Source: Prochlorococcus sp. scB241_528N17 (GTDB lineage: Bacteria > Cyanobacteriota > Cyanobacteriia > PCC-6307 > Cyanobiaceae). Taken from it: a stretch of DNA of 64,000 bases. The position numbers were made by a program, and so were the translations under genes. Location: the NCBI GenBank assembly GCA_000634735.1, contig JFLG01000098.1, positions 1 to 64,000 of the forward strand, written 5' to 3'. The notes beneath the pieces are model-generated. The model saw nothing but the letters and a program-made list of their open reading frames with translations, did no database searches and was not told the DNA's origin. Position 1 is the stretch's first letter. Each line of letters opens with the position of its first letter. This document shows positions 1 through 9,657 of this stretch, piece after piece.

Positions 1-18
1 AATTAACTAAACTATCCA
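1..18. repeat. 18-bp inverted repeat, left copy
   Basis: The first 18 bases, AATTAACTAAACTATCCA, are the exact reverse complement of positions 16834-16851, which cover the end of psaL and the end of rpsM. The match stops at base 19 on the inner side. The outer side cannot be tested because the window begins here. Read on the rpsM strand, the same bases run from inside the rpsM stop codon into the spacer. This left copy therefore looks like the original rpsM-rpsK spacer. Confidence 0.9.
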
Positions 19-45
19 CAAACTGAAGTATTAAATTCAAACATC

Positions 46-438
46 ATGCCAGCTACAGTAAAAAAAACAGGTTCAAAGAAATCTAAACGTAATGTACCGA
101 ATGGGGTGGTACATATCCAAAGCACATTTAATAATACTATCGTCTCAATTACTGACACCTCTGGCCATGTAATTTCTTGGTCTTCTGCAGGCGCAAGTGG
201 ATTTAAAGGTGCTCGTAAAGGTACACCATTTGCTGCTCAAACAGCTGCTGAAGCTGCAGCTAGAAGAGCACTTGATCAAGGTATGAGACAAATAGAAGTA
301 CTAGTTAGAGGCCCTGGCGCAGGTAGGGAAACGGCCATAAGAGCTTTACAAGTGGCCGGATTAGAAATAACTCTAATAAGAGATGTAACTCCATTACCTC
401 ATAATGGATGTAGGAGACCTAAACGAAGACGCGTTTAG
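46..438 (+). CDS. rpsK: 30S ribosomal protein S11 (uS11)
   Basis: S11 is a 30S platform protein next to the E site and the mRNA exit. The 130-residue product has the usual length, with a basic N-terminus, the conserved [14 protein letters not shown] stretch at about residues 90-103, and the hallmark C-terminus [13 protein letters not shown]. It starts at ATG 46. rpoA and rplQ follow on the same strand, as in the bacterial alpha operon. The usual upstream partner rpsM is not here; it lies near 17 kb on the opposite strand, which is the main oddity of this window. Identification by family signature is secure. Confidence 0.98.
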   Translation: MPATVKKTGSKKSKRNVPNGVVHIQSTFNNTIVSITDTSGHVISWSSAGASGFKGARKGTPFAAQTAAEAAARRALDQGMRQIEVLVRGPGAGRETAIRALQVAGLEITLIRDVTPLPHNGCRRPKRRRV

Positions 439-485
439 TTCTTAACCATTCTCAACCCCCCAAACTCTTAATCTCATTATTTTCC

Positions 486-1424
486 GTGTTGCAATACCAG
501 ATTGACAGAATCGACCATCAAATAGCAGATGATCTCTCCCAAACAGGAACTTTTTTAATTGGCCCTCTAGAGAGGGGACAAGCTACAACTTTGGGTAATT
601 CCCTTAGAAGAGTCCTTATGGGAGGACTTGAAGGAAGTGCAGTTACTGCAGTAAGAATAGCAGGAATTAATCATGAATATGCCACTATTCCAGGAGTTAG
701 AGAAGACGTTTTAGATATTCTTCTTAATTGCAAGCAACTATCAATAAATAGTTCTAATCCAGAGCTAGAAATCGGTAGGTTAGTAGCGACTGGTCCAATG
801 CAGGTGAAGGCGAATGACATCCAATTCTCTTCTCAAGTTGAAATTGTTGATGGCGAAAAACCGATCGCGACTATTCAGGAAGGTCATAACTTAGAGCTAG
901 AAATCCATGTTGAAAGAGGTGTTGGATATAGACCCGTAGACCGTAAGAGTGAAGAGACAACTGCTATTGATTTACTTCAAATAGATGCTGTGTTTATGCC
1001 CGTGAAGAGAGTGAATTTTACGATTGATGAAACTGCTGTAGCAGAAGGCGGAATGGGAAGAGAAAGATTAAAAATGGAAGTCGTAACAGATGGTTCAACA
1101 AGTCCCGACGATGCTATTGCTGAAGCTGCAAATCAGTTAATAGAACTTTTTCAACCCCTTGCTACTGTCACAATGGTTGAGGAAATTCCTGAAGAACCTG
1201 AACCATCTCCTGAAGCTCAAATTCCTCTGGAGGAACTAAACTTGTCCGTTAGAGCATATAATTGTTTAAAAAGGGCTCAAGTTAACTCGGTTTCGGATTT
1301 AATGGGCTTCAGTTATGAAGATCTTCTTGAAATTAAAAACTTTGGCTCTAAATCTGCAGATGAGGTTATTGAGGCTCTAGAGCGCATCGGCATTTCTATT
1401 CCACAAAGCAGAACATCTGTTTAA
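486..1424 (+). CDS. rpoA: RNA polymerase alpha subunit
   Basis: This is the alpha subunit, which dimerises to nucleate core RNA polymerase assembly and contacts promoter UP elements and activators. The 312-residue product has the N-terminal assembly domain in about residues 1-235, including [10 protein letters not shown]. An acidic, proline-rich linker with [11 protein letters not shown] follows. The C-terminal helix-hairpin-helix DNA-binding domain contains [12 protein letters not shown] and [13 protein letters not shown]. The start is GTG at 486, because no ATG fits the family N-terminus. It lies 47 bp after rpsK and 14 bp before rplQ, consistent with cotranscription. Confidence 0.98.
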   Translation: MLQYQIDRIDHQIADDLSQTGTFLIGPLERGQATTLGNSLRRVLMGGLEGSAVTAVRIAGINHEYATIPGVREDVLDILLNCKQLSINSSNPELEIGRLVATGPMQVKANDIQFSSQVEIVDGEKPIATIQEGHNLELEIHVERGVGYRPVDRKSEETTAIDLLQIDAVFMPVKRVNFTIDETAVAEGGMGRERLKMEVVTDGSTSPDDAIAEAANQLIELFQPLATVTMVEEIPEEPEPSPEAQIPLEELNLSVRAYNCLKRAQVNSVSDLMGFSYEDLLEIKNFGSKSADEVIEALERIGISIPQSRTSV

Positions 1425-1438
1425 CAATTTTTAAGATT

Positions 1439-1789
1439 ATGAGACATCAACTTAGAATTCCATTATTAAGTAAACCTGCTGACCAGAGGAAAGCACTTTT
1501 AAGAGGTTTAACTACACAATTAATTAGGGAAGGTAGAGTAACAACAACAAAAGCTAGGGCCAAAGCTTTAAGAAATGAAGCTGAAAGAATGATTTCACTC
1601 GCCAAAGAGGGAAGTTTGGCTTCTAGGAGAAGGGCTATTGGATATATCTATGATAAGAAATTAGTTCATTCACTATTTGAAAAAGCAAAGGAAAGATATG
1701 GAGACAGAAAAGGTGGTTATACACGCATAGTCAGAACAGTATCTAGAAAAGGTGATAACGCTCAAATGGCCATAATCGAGCTTGTTTAA
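1439..1789 (+). CDS. rplQ: 50S ribosomal protein L17 (bL17)
   Basis: L17 binds 23S rRNA near the peptide tunnel exit. The 116-residue product begins with [20 protein letters not shown], a close match to the family start, and carries basic helices throughout. It is the last ribosomal gene of the alpha operon arrangement and follows rpoA by 14 bp. truA begins 42 bp downstream on the same strand, so it is probably cotranscribed. Confidence 0.97.
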   Translation: MRHQLRIPLLSKPADQRKALLRGLTTQLIREGRVTTTKARAKALRNEAERMISLAKEGSLASRRRAIGYIYDKKLVHSLFEKAKERYGDRKGGYTRIVRTVSRKGDNAQMAIIELV

Positions 1790-1831
1790 GCTGGTTAAGT
1801 TAATATAGGGGCCTTTAACAGAAAATAACTT

Positions 1832-2638
1832 TTGAAAAGGGTAGCTTTACTAGTCCAATATGATGGATCGCATTATTCAGGTTGGCAAAAACAAAAAAAT
1901 GCAACTACAGTCCAAGAAATTCTAGACAGAGCTCTCTTAAAGATTACAAATCATGCAGTAAGGACTTTTGCGGCAGGAAGGACTGATGCTGGTGTTCATG
2001 CATCAGGGCAAGTAGTACACTTTGATATTGATTGTGTAATACCAGGTAATAGTTATTCTGATATTTTAAATGGTCTTTTACCCTCAACAATTAGGATTTT
2101 GGAATCAGTTGAGGTTAAAGATAGTTGGCATGCATGCTATTCAGCAACATATAGACATTATCGTTATGTCATCAATAACAGTAAATTTTCTAACTTGTTT
2201 ATCAATAATTGGTCATGGCATAGATATCAAAAATCATTAGATGAAGTTTTAATGTTTAATGCATCTAAGACAATGAAAGGTGAACATGATTTTTTTGCTT
2301 TTCAGAAAAGTGGAAGTAATAGAACAAACTCTATTACAAAAATAAAAAATATAGATATTAAAAGAGTAGAAGATTTGATTTTAGTTGATATTAAAGCTAC
2401 TGGTTTTCTATATGGAATGGTCCGTTTAATTGTTGGTCAACTAGTTTTGGTTGGAGAAAAAAAAATATCCCCAGAAATTTTTACAGATAGATGGGTTAAT
2501 AAAAAGAAAAATGATGTTAAAGAATCTGCTCCAGCTAAGGGGTTATGTTTTGTAAATGCTGTTTATGAAGAAAATGTTTTTAAAAAGATTAATAACAATG
2601 ATTTGTTTCCTGTATTTTTAATTAAGGGTTTTTCTTAA
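1832..2638 (+). CDS. truA: tRNA pseudouridine(38-40) synthase
   Basis: TruA isomerises uridines 38-40 in the anticodon arm of tRNAs. The 268-residue product has the family N-terminus (VQYDGSHYSGWQ) and the catalytic-Asp motif AAGRTDAGVHASGQ at about residues 47-60, with Asp52 as nucleophile. The probable start is TTG at 1832; no ATG lies at a suitable place. It is placed between rplQ and rplM, a common cyanobacterial arrangement. The last 40 residues are divergent, which is usual for this family. Confidence 0.95.
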   Translation: MKRVALLVQYDGSHYSGWQKQKNATTVQEILDRALLKITNHAVRTFAAGRTDAGVHASGQVVHFDIDCVIPGNSYSDILNGLLPSTIRILESVEVKDSWHACYSATYRHYRYVINNSKFSNLFINNWSWHRYQKSLDEVLMFNASKTMKGEHDFFAFQKSGSNRTNSITKIKNIDIKRVEDLILVDIKATGFLYGMVRLIVGQLVLVGEKKISPEIFTDRWVNKKKNDVKESAPAKGLCFVNAVYEENVFKKINNNDLFPVFLIKGFS

Positions 2639-2753
2639 GTAAAGTATATTTAAGCAAATTTTTTGTGTAAATCATTCAAAATTGTTGTTTAATATTCATC
2701 TAATAAGGTAGAATTTATTACTAACTTTAAATTTATTTTCATAAATTTGGTAA

Positions 2754-3185
2754 ATGAATAAAACAATTACTCCATCATTAGAAACCATTGAAAGAAATTG
2801 GTTTTTAGTTGACGCAAAAGATAAGACACTTGGAAGACTTGCTACAGCAATAGCAACTGTATTAAGGGGTAAGAATAAACCTACATTTACACCTCATTTA
2901 GATACTGGAGATTTTGTCATTGTAGTTAATGCTGAAAAAGTTGAAGTAACAGGTAAAAAAGCATCACAAAAATTGTACAGAAGACATTCTGGAAGACCTG
3001 GCGGAATGAAAACTGAAAAATTTGAGTCTCTACAAGAAAGAATTCCTGAAAGAATTATCGAGCAAGCTGTTAAGGGTATGTTGCCTCATAACTCTTTAGG
3101 AAGACAGCAATTTAAAAAACTAAAAGTTTATAAAGGTGCTGATCATCCTCATGCTGCTCAGAATCCTGTATTATTAAATAGTTAA
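2754..3185 (+). CDS. rplM: 50S ribosomal protein L13 (uL13)
   Basis: L13 is an early-assembly 50S protein. The 143-residue sequence contains the conserved [19 protein letters not shown] start region, the [16 protein letters not shown] segment and the [19 protein letters not shown]-terminal signature. A 115-bp spacer separates it from truA, and this is the most likely place for a promoter of the L13-S9 pair. I could not define a clear promoter there. rpsI starts 9 bp downstream, so the two are coupled. Confidence 0.97.
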   Translation: MNKTITPSLETIERNWFLVDAKDKTLGRLATAIATVLRGKNKPTFTPHLDTGDFVIVVNAEKVEVTGKKASQKLYRRHSGRPGGMKTEKFESLQERIPERIIEQAVKGMLPHNSLGRQQFKKLKVYKGADHPHAAQNPVLLNS

Positions 3186-3194
3186 TTTATAAAA

Positions 3195-3605
3195 ATGAAC
3201 AGTCAAATAAAAAACAAAGCTGTGTATTGGGGAACTGGAAGAAGAAAAACTTCAGTAGCTAGAGTACGCTTGATACCAGGAAATGGACTAATAAAAATTA
3301 ATGGTCGTTCTGGAGATGATTACTTAAACTTTAACCCTCTCCATTTAAATTCAATAAAAGCACCTTTGCAAACATTAGGCCTTGAAAATTCGTATGATAT
3401 TCTTGTAAACGTTTTTGGTGGTGGATTGACAGGTCAAGCAGATGCCATTAAGCAAGGAACAGCAAGAGCACTTTGCGAATTATCTCCCGACAATAGAAAA
3501 CCTCTAAAAACTGAAGGTCATCTCAGTAGAGATCCTAGAGCTAAGGAAAGAAGAAAATATGGTCTAAAAAAAGCAAGAAAAGCTCCTCAATTCTCCAAAC
3601 GTTAA
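3195..3605 (+). CDS. rpsI: 30S ribosomal protein S9 (uS9)
   Basis: S9 lies in the 30S head, with its C-terminal tail reaching the P-site tRNA. The 136-residue product has the [13 protein letters not shown]-terminal motif, the [18 protein letters not shown] region and a basic tail ending RKAPQFSKR. The terminal Arg contacts tRNA in known structures. It sits between rplM and rpmE with spacers of 9 and 13 bp. Confidence 0.97.
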   Translation: MNSQIKNKAVYWGTGRRKTSVARVRLIPGNGLIKINGRSGDDYLNFNPLHLNSIKAPLQTLGLENSYDILVNVFGGGLTGQADAIKQGTARALCELSPDNRKPLKTEGHLSRDPRAKERRKYGLKKARKAPQFSKR

Positions 3606-3618
3606 AGGAATTCAAATT

Positions 3619-3879
3619 ATGCCAAAATCCGAAATACACCCAAAATGGTATCCAGATGCAAAAGTTATTTGTAATGGAGAAGTTGTAATGACAACTGGCT
3701 CAACGCAGCCCGAATTACATGTTGATGTATGGAGTGGTAATCATCCCTTCTTCACTGGAACTCAGAAAATTCTCGATACCGAAGGTAGGGTTGATAGGTT
3801 TATGAAAAAATATGGAATGGGTTCAGCTAATTCAGCCACATCAAAAGAGCAAAAAGAAGAAAAAGATTCTAAAAAATAG
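3619..3879 (+). CDS. rpmE: 50S ribosomal protein L31 (bL31)
   Basis: L31 bridges the 50S central protuberance and the 30S head. The 86-residue product opens with MPKSEIHPKWYPDAKV and carries the TGSTQPELHVDVWSGNHPFFTG block. Only one cysteine is visible (VICNGE), so the zinc-binding CxxC of C+ forms is absent. It resembles the zinc-independent variant. The tail after residue 70 is rich in Lys, Glu and Ser and probably unstructured. It lies between rpsI and prfA. Confidence 0.95.
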   Translation: MPKSEIHPKWYPDAKVICNGEVVMTTGSTQPELHVDVWSGNHPFFTGTQKILDTEGRVDRFMKKYGMGSANSATSKEQKEEKDSKK

Positions 3880-3907
3880 AATTTTCAAAAATTAAGCAAA
3901 ATTTCAA

Positions 3908-5002
3908 TTGGAATACTCAACATTAATTGCAAGGTTGAAAACTGCTTCAGAAAGTTTTGAAAATTTGGAAGTGCAACTTGCAGATCCTGATATAGCTAAT
4001 GATCCAAAAAAATTAGAATCCATAGCAAGAGAAAGGTCTAAATTGGAACCTTTGGTGATTGATTTTAATAAGTTGTTGGATACTGATAAAGAAATCGAAG
4101 ATTCAAGAAATCTACTAAAAGAGAATAGAAATGATAAAGAAATGGAATCTTTGATAAATGAGGAGTTAATGACTCTAGAGGAATCTAAGAGTGAACTGAT
4201 TCAAAAAACCACAATCGCCTTATTGCCAAAAGACCCAAGAGATGAAAGAAGTGTAATGTTAGAAATAAGAGCAGGTGCTGGAGGAAACGAGGCTTGTATC
4301 TGGGCAGGTGACTTAGCAAGAATGTATGAAAGATATGGACAAAAAATTGGATGGTCTGTAAAACCTGTTAGTGCTTCTGAGTCAGATATGGGTGGATTTA
4401 AGGAGTTAGTTATCTCTGTTAAGGGAGATTCTGTATATAGTCAACTTAAATTTGAGGCTGGTGTACACAGAGTCCAAAGAGTTCCAGCTACTGAATCTCA
4501 AGGTAGAGTTCACACCTCTACAGCTACAGTGGCAGTAATGCCTGAGGCTGATCCTGTTGAGGTTAAAATTGATCCAACAGATCTAGAGGTTGGAACTGCA
4601 AGATCAGGAGGTGCAGGGGGACAAAATGTTAATAAGGTAGAGACAGCTATTGATCTTCTCCACAAGCCTACAGGAATAAGAGTTTTTTGTACTCAAGAGA
4701 GATCACAATTGCAAAATCGTGAACGAGCAATGGAAATTTTAAGAGCTAAATTGTATGAAATTCAATTAAAAGAAGCCAATGCAAAAGAAAGATCACAAAG
4801 GCTTTCCCAAGTTGGAACTGGCGATAGAAGTGAAAAAATCAGAACTTATAATTTTAAAGATAACAGGACAACTGATCATAGATTAGGTTCCAATTTTTCT
4901 CTTGAGCCAATTCTTGCTGGCCAACTAGAAGAAGTGATTAATGCATGCATAGCGCAAGAACAAAAAAGAATGATGGAAGATTTTAATAAAGAAGTAAATT
5001 AA
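3908..5002 (+). CDS. prfA: Peptide chain release factor 1
   Basis: RF1 recognises UAA and UAG stop codons and triggers peptidyl-tRNA hydrolysis. The 364-residue product has a helical N-terminal domain. The anticodon-mimic PAT tripeptide (residues 193-195, in [14 protein letters not shown]) marks RF1 rather than RF2. The GGQ hydrolysis motif is at residues 237-239. The chosen start is TTG at 3908, which gives the usual length. It follows rpmE by 28 bp and probably ends the ribosomal transcript, because the next gene is on the other strand. Confidence 0.97.
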   Translation: MEYSTLIARLKTASESFENLEVQLADPDIANDPKKLESIARERSKLEPLVIDFNKLLDTDKEIEDSRNLLKENRNDKEMESLINEELMTLEESKSELIQKTTIALLPKDPRDERSVMLEIRAGAGGNEACIWAGDLARMYERYGQKIGWSVKPVSASESDMGGFKELVISVKGDSVYSQLKFEAGVHRVQRVPATESQGRVHTSTATVAVMPEADPVEVKIDPTDLEVGTARSGGAGGQNVNKVETAIDLLHKPTGIRVFCTQERSQLQNRERAMEILRAKLYEIQLKEANAKERSQRLSQVGTGDRSEKIRTYNFKDNRTTDHRLGSNFSLEPILAGQLEEVINACIAQEQKRMMEDFNKEVN

Positions 5003-5010
5003 GATTTTTA

Positions 5011-5517
5011 TTAGATTGCAACGCCTATTACGTATTTACTCCATTCTTTATGCCTGCCAGAGTCAATCTGTCTTGTAGCTTCAAAATTTAGATTACTTAA
5101 TGGACGATAAGGCTTACGTTTTAAGGGCATATTCGCCTCTTCGGGGGTTCGATTACCTTTTTGTACATTACATCTGAGACATGCTGTAGTAACATTTTCC
5201 CAATTATCTGTTCCACCTCTGCTTCTCGGTAAAACATGATCTATCGATAGGTCACTACCCCTATAGTTACAGTATTGGCAAGCGTTATTATCTCTAAGAA
5301 GAATATTTTTTCTTGTTAAAGAAACCTCTCTAAAAGGAACTTTGACATAGTAACGAAGTCTTATAACTGTCGGCAACTTTTTCCCGCTATGAATTGAATA
5401 TGTTTTATCTTCCTCTAAGCTTTCTGCTTTACCTTTAATCATCAAAATTACTGCTCTTCGCCAGGAAGTGATATTTAAAGGTTCATATGATGCATTTAGA
5501 ACTAGAGTCTGGCCCAT
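5011..5517 (-). CDS. HNH endonuclease family protein
   Basis: This is a small HNH-fold nuclease of a kind conserved in cyanobacteria; its biological target is unknown. I place the start at the ATG giving MGQTLVLNASYEPLNITSW, a typical family N-terminus, which yields 168 residues. A longer reading to 5604 would overlap the alr start and adds nothing conserved. Zinc ligands appear as CQYC (80-83) and CLRC (113-116). They flank the catalytic core IDHVLPRSRGGTDNWENV with Asp93-His94 and Asn108. It converges on prfA (8 bp) and diverges from alr. It is probably a housekeeping-type HNH protein and not a homing enzyme, since no intron or intein is nearby. Confidence 0.85.
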   Translation of the reverse strand: MGQTLVLNASYEPLNITSWRRAVILMIKGKAESLEEDKTYSIHSGKKLPTVIRLRYYVKVPFREVSLTRKNILLRDNNACQYCNYRGSDLSIDHVLPRSRGGTDNWENVTTACLRCNVQKGNRTPEEANMPLKRKPYRPLSNLNFEATRQIDSGRHKEWSKYVIGVAI

Positions 5518-5585
5518 GCCAAAATATAATTTACATGTCATGCTAACTGTATATTTCAATAAGCGCATATATTTGTGCAAAGTTA

Positions 5586-6785
5586 ATGCAAAATAGGCAA
5601 ACAAATCAGTTTTTTAATTTTGACAAATTTCCAAAATTTGAAAAAGATATAGATTTAAAACAAAGAGCATGGATTGAAGTTAATGGTAAAGCAATAGAAA
5701 CAAACGTTAGACAGTTAAGATCAAAATTAAGTAAAAATTGTCAATTTATGGCAGTTGTTAAAGCTGATGGATATGGACATGATGCGAAATTAGTATCAAA
5801 GTATGCTATTAAAGGTGGAGCATCTCAATTAGGTGTTGCCACATTAAATGAAGGCATTAAGCTTCGTGCTTCTGGAGTTAAAAAACCAATACTTATACTC
5901 GGAAATCTTTATACGAAAAGGGATCTTACTATATGTTTTAAAAATGATCTTATGCCAACTATCAATAGTATAAGAGAATGTTTAATTTGCAATAACATTG
6001 GTAAGCACTTTGGATTTAAATTTCGTTTACATCTTAAAGTTGACACGGGAATGTCAAGATTAGGATTTGAATACAATAAATTTGTTCAGCAATTTGAAAA
6101 CATCAAATCTTTTGACAATATTTCTATTGAGGGAATATATAGTCATTTATCATCTGCAGATGAACTCAACTCATTAGATCCAAAAAGTATTACACAATTA
6201 CAAAGACTGAAGTTTAATGAATTATTAAAGCAAATTAATCTTGATCGAAATAATAAAATTAATATTCATTTGGCTAATTCTGCGGGAATGCTTATTAACA
6301 AAGATTTTCATTTTCACATGGTACGTGTTGGGCTTTCTATGTATGGATACAGTCCTTTAGAAAAAGCAGATAAAAATTTATCACTTAAACCAGCTTTATT
6401 TTTGAAAGCTAAAGTAGCTTTTATTAGGACTATTGATCCAGGTGTTGGTGTAAGTTATGGAGGCAAATTTGTAAGTCATAGAAAAACTAATTTAGCTGTA
6501 TTAAGCATTGGATACGCAGATGGAGTACCAAGAAATCTTTCAGGAAAGATAAACGTTATTCATAATGATAAAATTTATCCCCAAGTTGGATCCATAACTA
6601 TGGATCAAATGATGGTGGACATTACAGGTTCAAGTGAAATTAAAATTGGTAGTACCATGGTATTACTAGGATCTGATGGAGATAAAACAATTTCTCCTCT
6701 TGAATGGGCAAGAAAATCTAATACTATACCGTGGGAAATTCTTTGTTCTTTTAAAAATAGATTACCGAGAGTTCAAGTTGATTAG
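5586..6785 (+). CDS. alr: Alanine racemase
   Basis: Alr is a PLP enzyme that interconverts L- and D-alanine for peptidoglycan. The 399-residue product carries the PLP-lysine motif VVKADGYGHD with Lys59. It also has HLKVDTGMSRLG, the HLANSAG motif, the VRVGLSMYGYSP segment, and a GVSYGGKF region with the second catalytic Tyr. The C-terminal beta domain is complete. The first 25 residues precede the conserved start (RAWIEVNGKAIE), so a slightly shorter N-terminus is possible. A tRNA-Ser follows on the same strand 61 bp downstream. Confidence 0.95.
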   Translation: MQNRQTNQFFNFDKFPKFEKDIDLKQRAWIEVNGKAIETNVRQLRSKLSKNCQFMAVVKADGYGHDAKLVSKYAIKGGASQLGVATLNEGIKLRASGVKKPILILGNLYTKRDLTICFKNDLMPTINSIRECLICNNIGKHFGFKFRLHLKVDTGMSRLGFEYNKFVQQFENIKSFDNISIEGIYSHLSSADELNSLDPKSITQLQRLKFNELLKQINLDRNNKINIHLANSAGMLINKDFHFHMVRVGLSMYGYSPLEKADKNLSLKPALFLKAKVAFIRTIDPGVGVSYGGKFVSHRKTNLAVLSIGYADGVPRNLSGKINVIHNDKIYPQVGSITMDQMMVDITGSSEIKIGSTMVLLGSDGDKTISPLEWARKSNTIPWEILCSFKNRLPRVQVD

Positions 6786-6846
6786 ACATTTCGATTAAAT
6801 AAAAAATTTTGAATGTTTGCAAAAAAATTGATAATGTATAAGAACT

Positions 6847-6935
6847 GGAGAGGTGGCTGAGTGGTTGAAAGCGGCTCCCTGCTAAGGAGTTACAGGAGGT
6901 AACTTTTGTCGAGGGTTCGAATCCCTCCCTCTCCG
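6847..6935 (+). tRNA. tRNA-Ser (anticodon GCT)
   Basis: The acceptor stem GGAGAGG (6847-6853) pairs with CCTCTCC just before the discriminator G at 6935. The anticodon arm CTCC-CTGCTAA-GGAG gives GCT, which reads AGC and AGU. A long variable arm lies between it and the T arm, as in class II serine tRNAs. The T loop reads GGTTCGAATCC. No CCA is encoded. Confidence 0.96.
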
Positions 6936-6970
6936 TGATTTTTTTAGAAAATTTTTAATTAATATTTGTT

Positions 6971-7759
6971 TTAAAGCAAGTTAAGGTTAATATCTTTAAG
7001 GTCATAAATAGAATTTAAAATCAAGTCAGCACCAGAATCTCTAAGATTTGTTTCGTAAGAATTACGTTCTTTTAATCGAGAATTTAAATGTAAATGTGGG
7101 GGAGCTATTCCGATACTTATGAATTTCTGAGATGGTATTTCCTTTCTAGCGTTTATAACTGTATTTATATCTGCAATAGTATCTCCTACATATGCAATGG
7201 GAATATTTGATTCGCCAAGTTTATCTCCAATAAGCTTTTTTGATAAGTTAATAAAACCCATAGGATCAGGCTTGTCAGGAGCATCTCCCATAGATATTAA
7301 TGGTGGTGATTTTAGTCCAAGTCTTTTTTCTAAAACAAATTTTGCAGAAGCAGACTCTGCACCACTTACAAATCCCCAGATTATTCCATTACCTTGAATT
7401 AAATCAAAAAACTTTTTATCAACTAATAACTCCTCATTTGTTATGAAACCAGACCAGTATTTACTATCTTTATTTGGATCTCCACCAAAGTAAAAATCTT
7501 CAAAACATTTTACTATTTCCTCTCTCGGAGGAATTTTAAGGTTTAAGTTCTCTTTTTTTATGCATCTTTTTATAAGTTCTAAACTTAAATCCCAGTCATT
7601 ATTCCAGATCCCTTCATTTTTTGCATTATCAATATCTGTATAACTTGGCTCCCATCCCGAAAATTTGTAAACTGTTTTTTTTAAAGAAAGTCTGTAACTA
7701 TTTTCTACGCTGCGGATTACCCCATCAATGTCAAACAAAATTAAACCAATATTTTTCAA
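6971..7759 (-). CDS. HAD-superfamily hydrolase
   Basis: This is a predicted HAD phosphatase of unknown substrate, 262 residues long. Motif I is FDIDGVIR near the N-terminus, with both aspartates. Motif II is GFVSGAESASAK. Lys follows around SMGDAPDKPDP, and motif IV is IAYVGDTIADI. An insertion of about 100 residues between motifs I and II fits a helical cap (subfamily I). It lies downstream of the cobJ fusion on the same strand with a 95-bp gap. Nothing in the sequence links it to cobalamin. The general class is sure and the substrate is not. Confidence 0.8.
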   Translation of the reverse strand: MKNIGLILFDIDGVIRSVENSYRLSLKKTVYKFSGWEPSYTDIDNAKNEGIWNNDWDLSLELIKRCIKKENLNLKIPPREEIVKCFEDFYFGGDPNKDSKYWSGFITNEELLVDKKFFDLIQGNGIIWGFVSGAESASAKFVLEKRLGLKSPPLISMGDAPDKPDPMGFINLSKKLIGDKLGESNIPIAYVGDTIADINTVINARKEIPSQKFISIGIAPPHLHLNSRLKERNSYETNLRDSGADLILNSIYDLKDINLNLL

Positions 7760-7854
7760 TTAATTTTCTTAAATCATTACTATAAAAGATTAGTATTCTT
7801 ATACAGAAAAAGCAAAGAAAAACATTCTATTTATAAGCCATGGATTATCTAAAC

Positions 7855-9657
7855 TTAATTTTGTAGATATCCTCTGGGAGTGAGAAATATTTCGTCATCT
7901 AAGGTTGTTTGAGAATTGCCAATAATAATAATTGATAACATATCAATCTCTTTAAAAGGAATGGTGTTTAAAGTAAAAAATTTTTTGGTTTGATTTTCTC
8001 TCCCTACTTGTCTAGCTATTAAAACTGGAGTATCACCATGCCTAGATTGTAAACATATATCTATTACACTTTTTAGCTGCCAATTTCTTTCAATGGATTG
8101 AGGATTAAATAAAGTTATTACAAAGTCACCTACAAGAGCTCCTTCAATTCTTTTTTTTATTAAAGACCATGGAGTTAATTTATCGCTTAAGCTTACTGAA
8201 CAAAAGTCATTCATTAGTGGTGCTCCACTAATAGCAGCAGCTAATTGTAAACTACTTATACCTGGATGTATTTCAAAGTAAGGCCTATATTCTTTTTTGA
8301 TTTTTTGAAGTAACTCTAAAAGTAAACCAGCCATTCCATAGAATCCAGATTCCCCTGAAGAAATTAAAGCTACTTTTATTCCTTCCTCGGCTAGTTGAAT
8401 TGCTTTACTGCATCTATCTTTTTCTTCAGTAAGTTTACTTTCAATTAAAACCTGATCATTCCTTTTTAAGGGTTTTATTAAATCTAAATACATTTTGTAT
8501 CCAATCCAAACAGTACATCTTGAAAGTGCTTTTCTTGCATTATTGGTTAGGAAGGATATATCACCCGGCCCACTTCCAATAATATGGATTTCGCCATGGG
8601 TTGGATTATATTGATTTTTTGATTCTGCTAAAGCGATAGTTACTGCACCAGAATGATTCTTAAAAATTCTTTTTTCTTCTAATAATTTTGATTCTTCTCC
8701 TGCTGCGAGTAAGCAAGAGGCTTCTGCTACGGAAGGGGTACCAATTTCATTTTGCACAACATTTGATGGATTTGGAACAATTATTGATGAAAGATCTTCT
8801 TTATTAAAAAACTTTATAGGCAAGTTTTTTTCTTTAGCAAGTTCTAAAATTCCTTTCTCATCTTTTTTAATATCAATAGTTGCAAATCCCGCAATTGATT
8901 GCGGTGATAAATTTCCTGACTCTAAAAAATTATTTAAAGAATTTGTTATTAATTCTTTGCTTGTATTTCTTTCACATCCAATACCGACCCATAATACGGG
9001 CGGGTGCCAAGTTGTTTCATGATTTTTAAATATACTCACATGAAATGTTGAATCTTTTTTTTCAGTGTTTTTTTTATTAATTTGAGTAATAATCTCACCT
9101 GATTCTGAAGTTTTCCATAATCGATTACCAGATAATTGCTTGCAAAATATTTCTTCGTTCTTAGCTTGTTTAATTACTAGTTTTGACCAATCCTTTATAT
9201 TGCCAGATCTTTCCCACCCCCATTGATTTCCAAATGCATCAAGATTTAAGAAGCTTAGATCATTGGAATTATTAGTTTCTATTATTTCGCCACCAAATAA
9301 ATTAGCAATTTGAAATGCAATATTTTGCGTATTTGACTGATGTAAGCCAATTAAAGGAACTATCTTGGAACATTTGTTATCTATAACTATTACTCCTGGA
9401 TCTTGATCTTTAGAGGTTAAAAATGGATTTATTATGCGTATTGATGCAGCAATTGAGCCTATAAAAATTATTAAATCTATCTCCGGCCATTTTTTTAGCA
9501 ATACCTTCCTAGGTTTTTGTACTTTAATAAGTTCATTTTCCTTTTCATCCTCTTTTGAAGGACCTGCAATATATATGTCTTTGACAAATTCGGTTTTTTT
9601 AAGCCTTTTTAAAATTTCTTTTGAATTATTAGATAGACCTATCGCAATGCCTTTCAA
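7855..9657 (-). CDS. cobJ: CbiG-CobJ fusion, precorrin-3B C17-methyltransferase
   Basis: This is a 600-residue fusion for corrin ring contraction. The N-terminal part of about 350 residues resembles CbiG (cobalt-precorrin-5A hydrolase), with IFIGSIAASIRIINPFL, the VIVIDNKCSKIVPLIGLH region and the CbiG C-terminal WVGIGCERNTS segment. The C-terminal part, from about residue 355 (IHIIGSGPGDISFLT), is an SAM-dependent precorrin methyltransferase with SGESGFYGMAGLLLELL and HPGISSLQLAAAISGAPL. It matches CobJ/CbiH. Prochlorococcus makes pseudocobalamin by an anaerobic-type route, so both activities fit. It diverges from psaA across a 335-bp spacer. Confidence 0.9.
   Translation of the reverse strand: MKGIAIGLSNNSKEILKRLKKTEFVKDIYIAGPSKEDEKENELIKVQKPRKVLLKKWPEIDLIIFIGSIAASIRIINPFLTSKDQDPGVIVIDNKCSKIVPLIGLHQSNTQNIAFQIANLFGGEIIETNNSNDLSFLNLDAFGNQWGWERSGNIKDWSKLVIKQAKNEEIFCKQLSGNRLWKTSESGEIITQINKKNTEKKDSTFHVSIFKNHETTWHPPVLWVGIGCERNTSKELITNSLNNFLESGNLSPQSIAGFATIDIKKDEKGILELAKEKNLPIKFFNKEDLSSIIVPNPSNVVQNEIGTPSVAEASCLLAAGEESKLLEEKRIFKNHSGAVTIALAESKNQYNPTHGEIHIIGSGPGDISFLTNNARKALSRCTVWIGYKMYLDLIKPLKRNDQVLIESKLTEEKDRCSKAIQLAEEGIKVALISSGESGFYGMAGLLLELLQKIKKEYRPYFEIHPGISSLQLAAAISGAPLMNDFCSVSLSDKLTPWSLIKKRIEGALVGDFVITLFNPQSIERNWQLKSVIDICLQSRHGDTPVLIARQVGRENQTKKFFTLNTIPFKEIDMLSIIIIGNSQTTLDDEIFLTPRGYLQN

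Noticed and set aside
5518..5604. Longer start for the HNH gene overlapping alr
   Set aside because: The family start MGQTLVLNAS at 5517 is convincing and removes the overlap.
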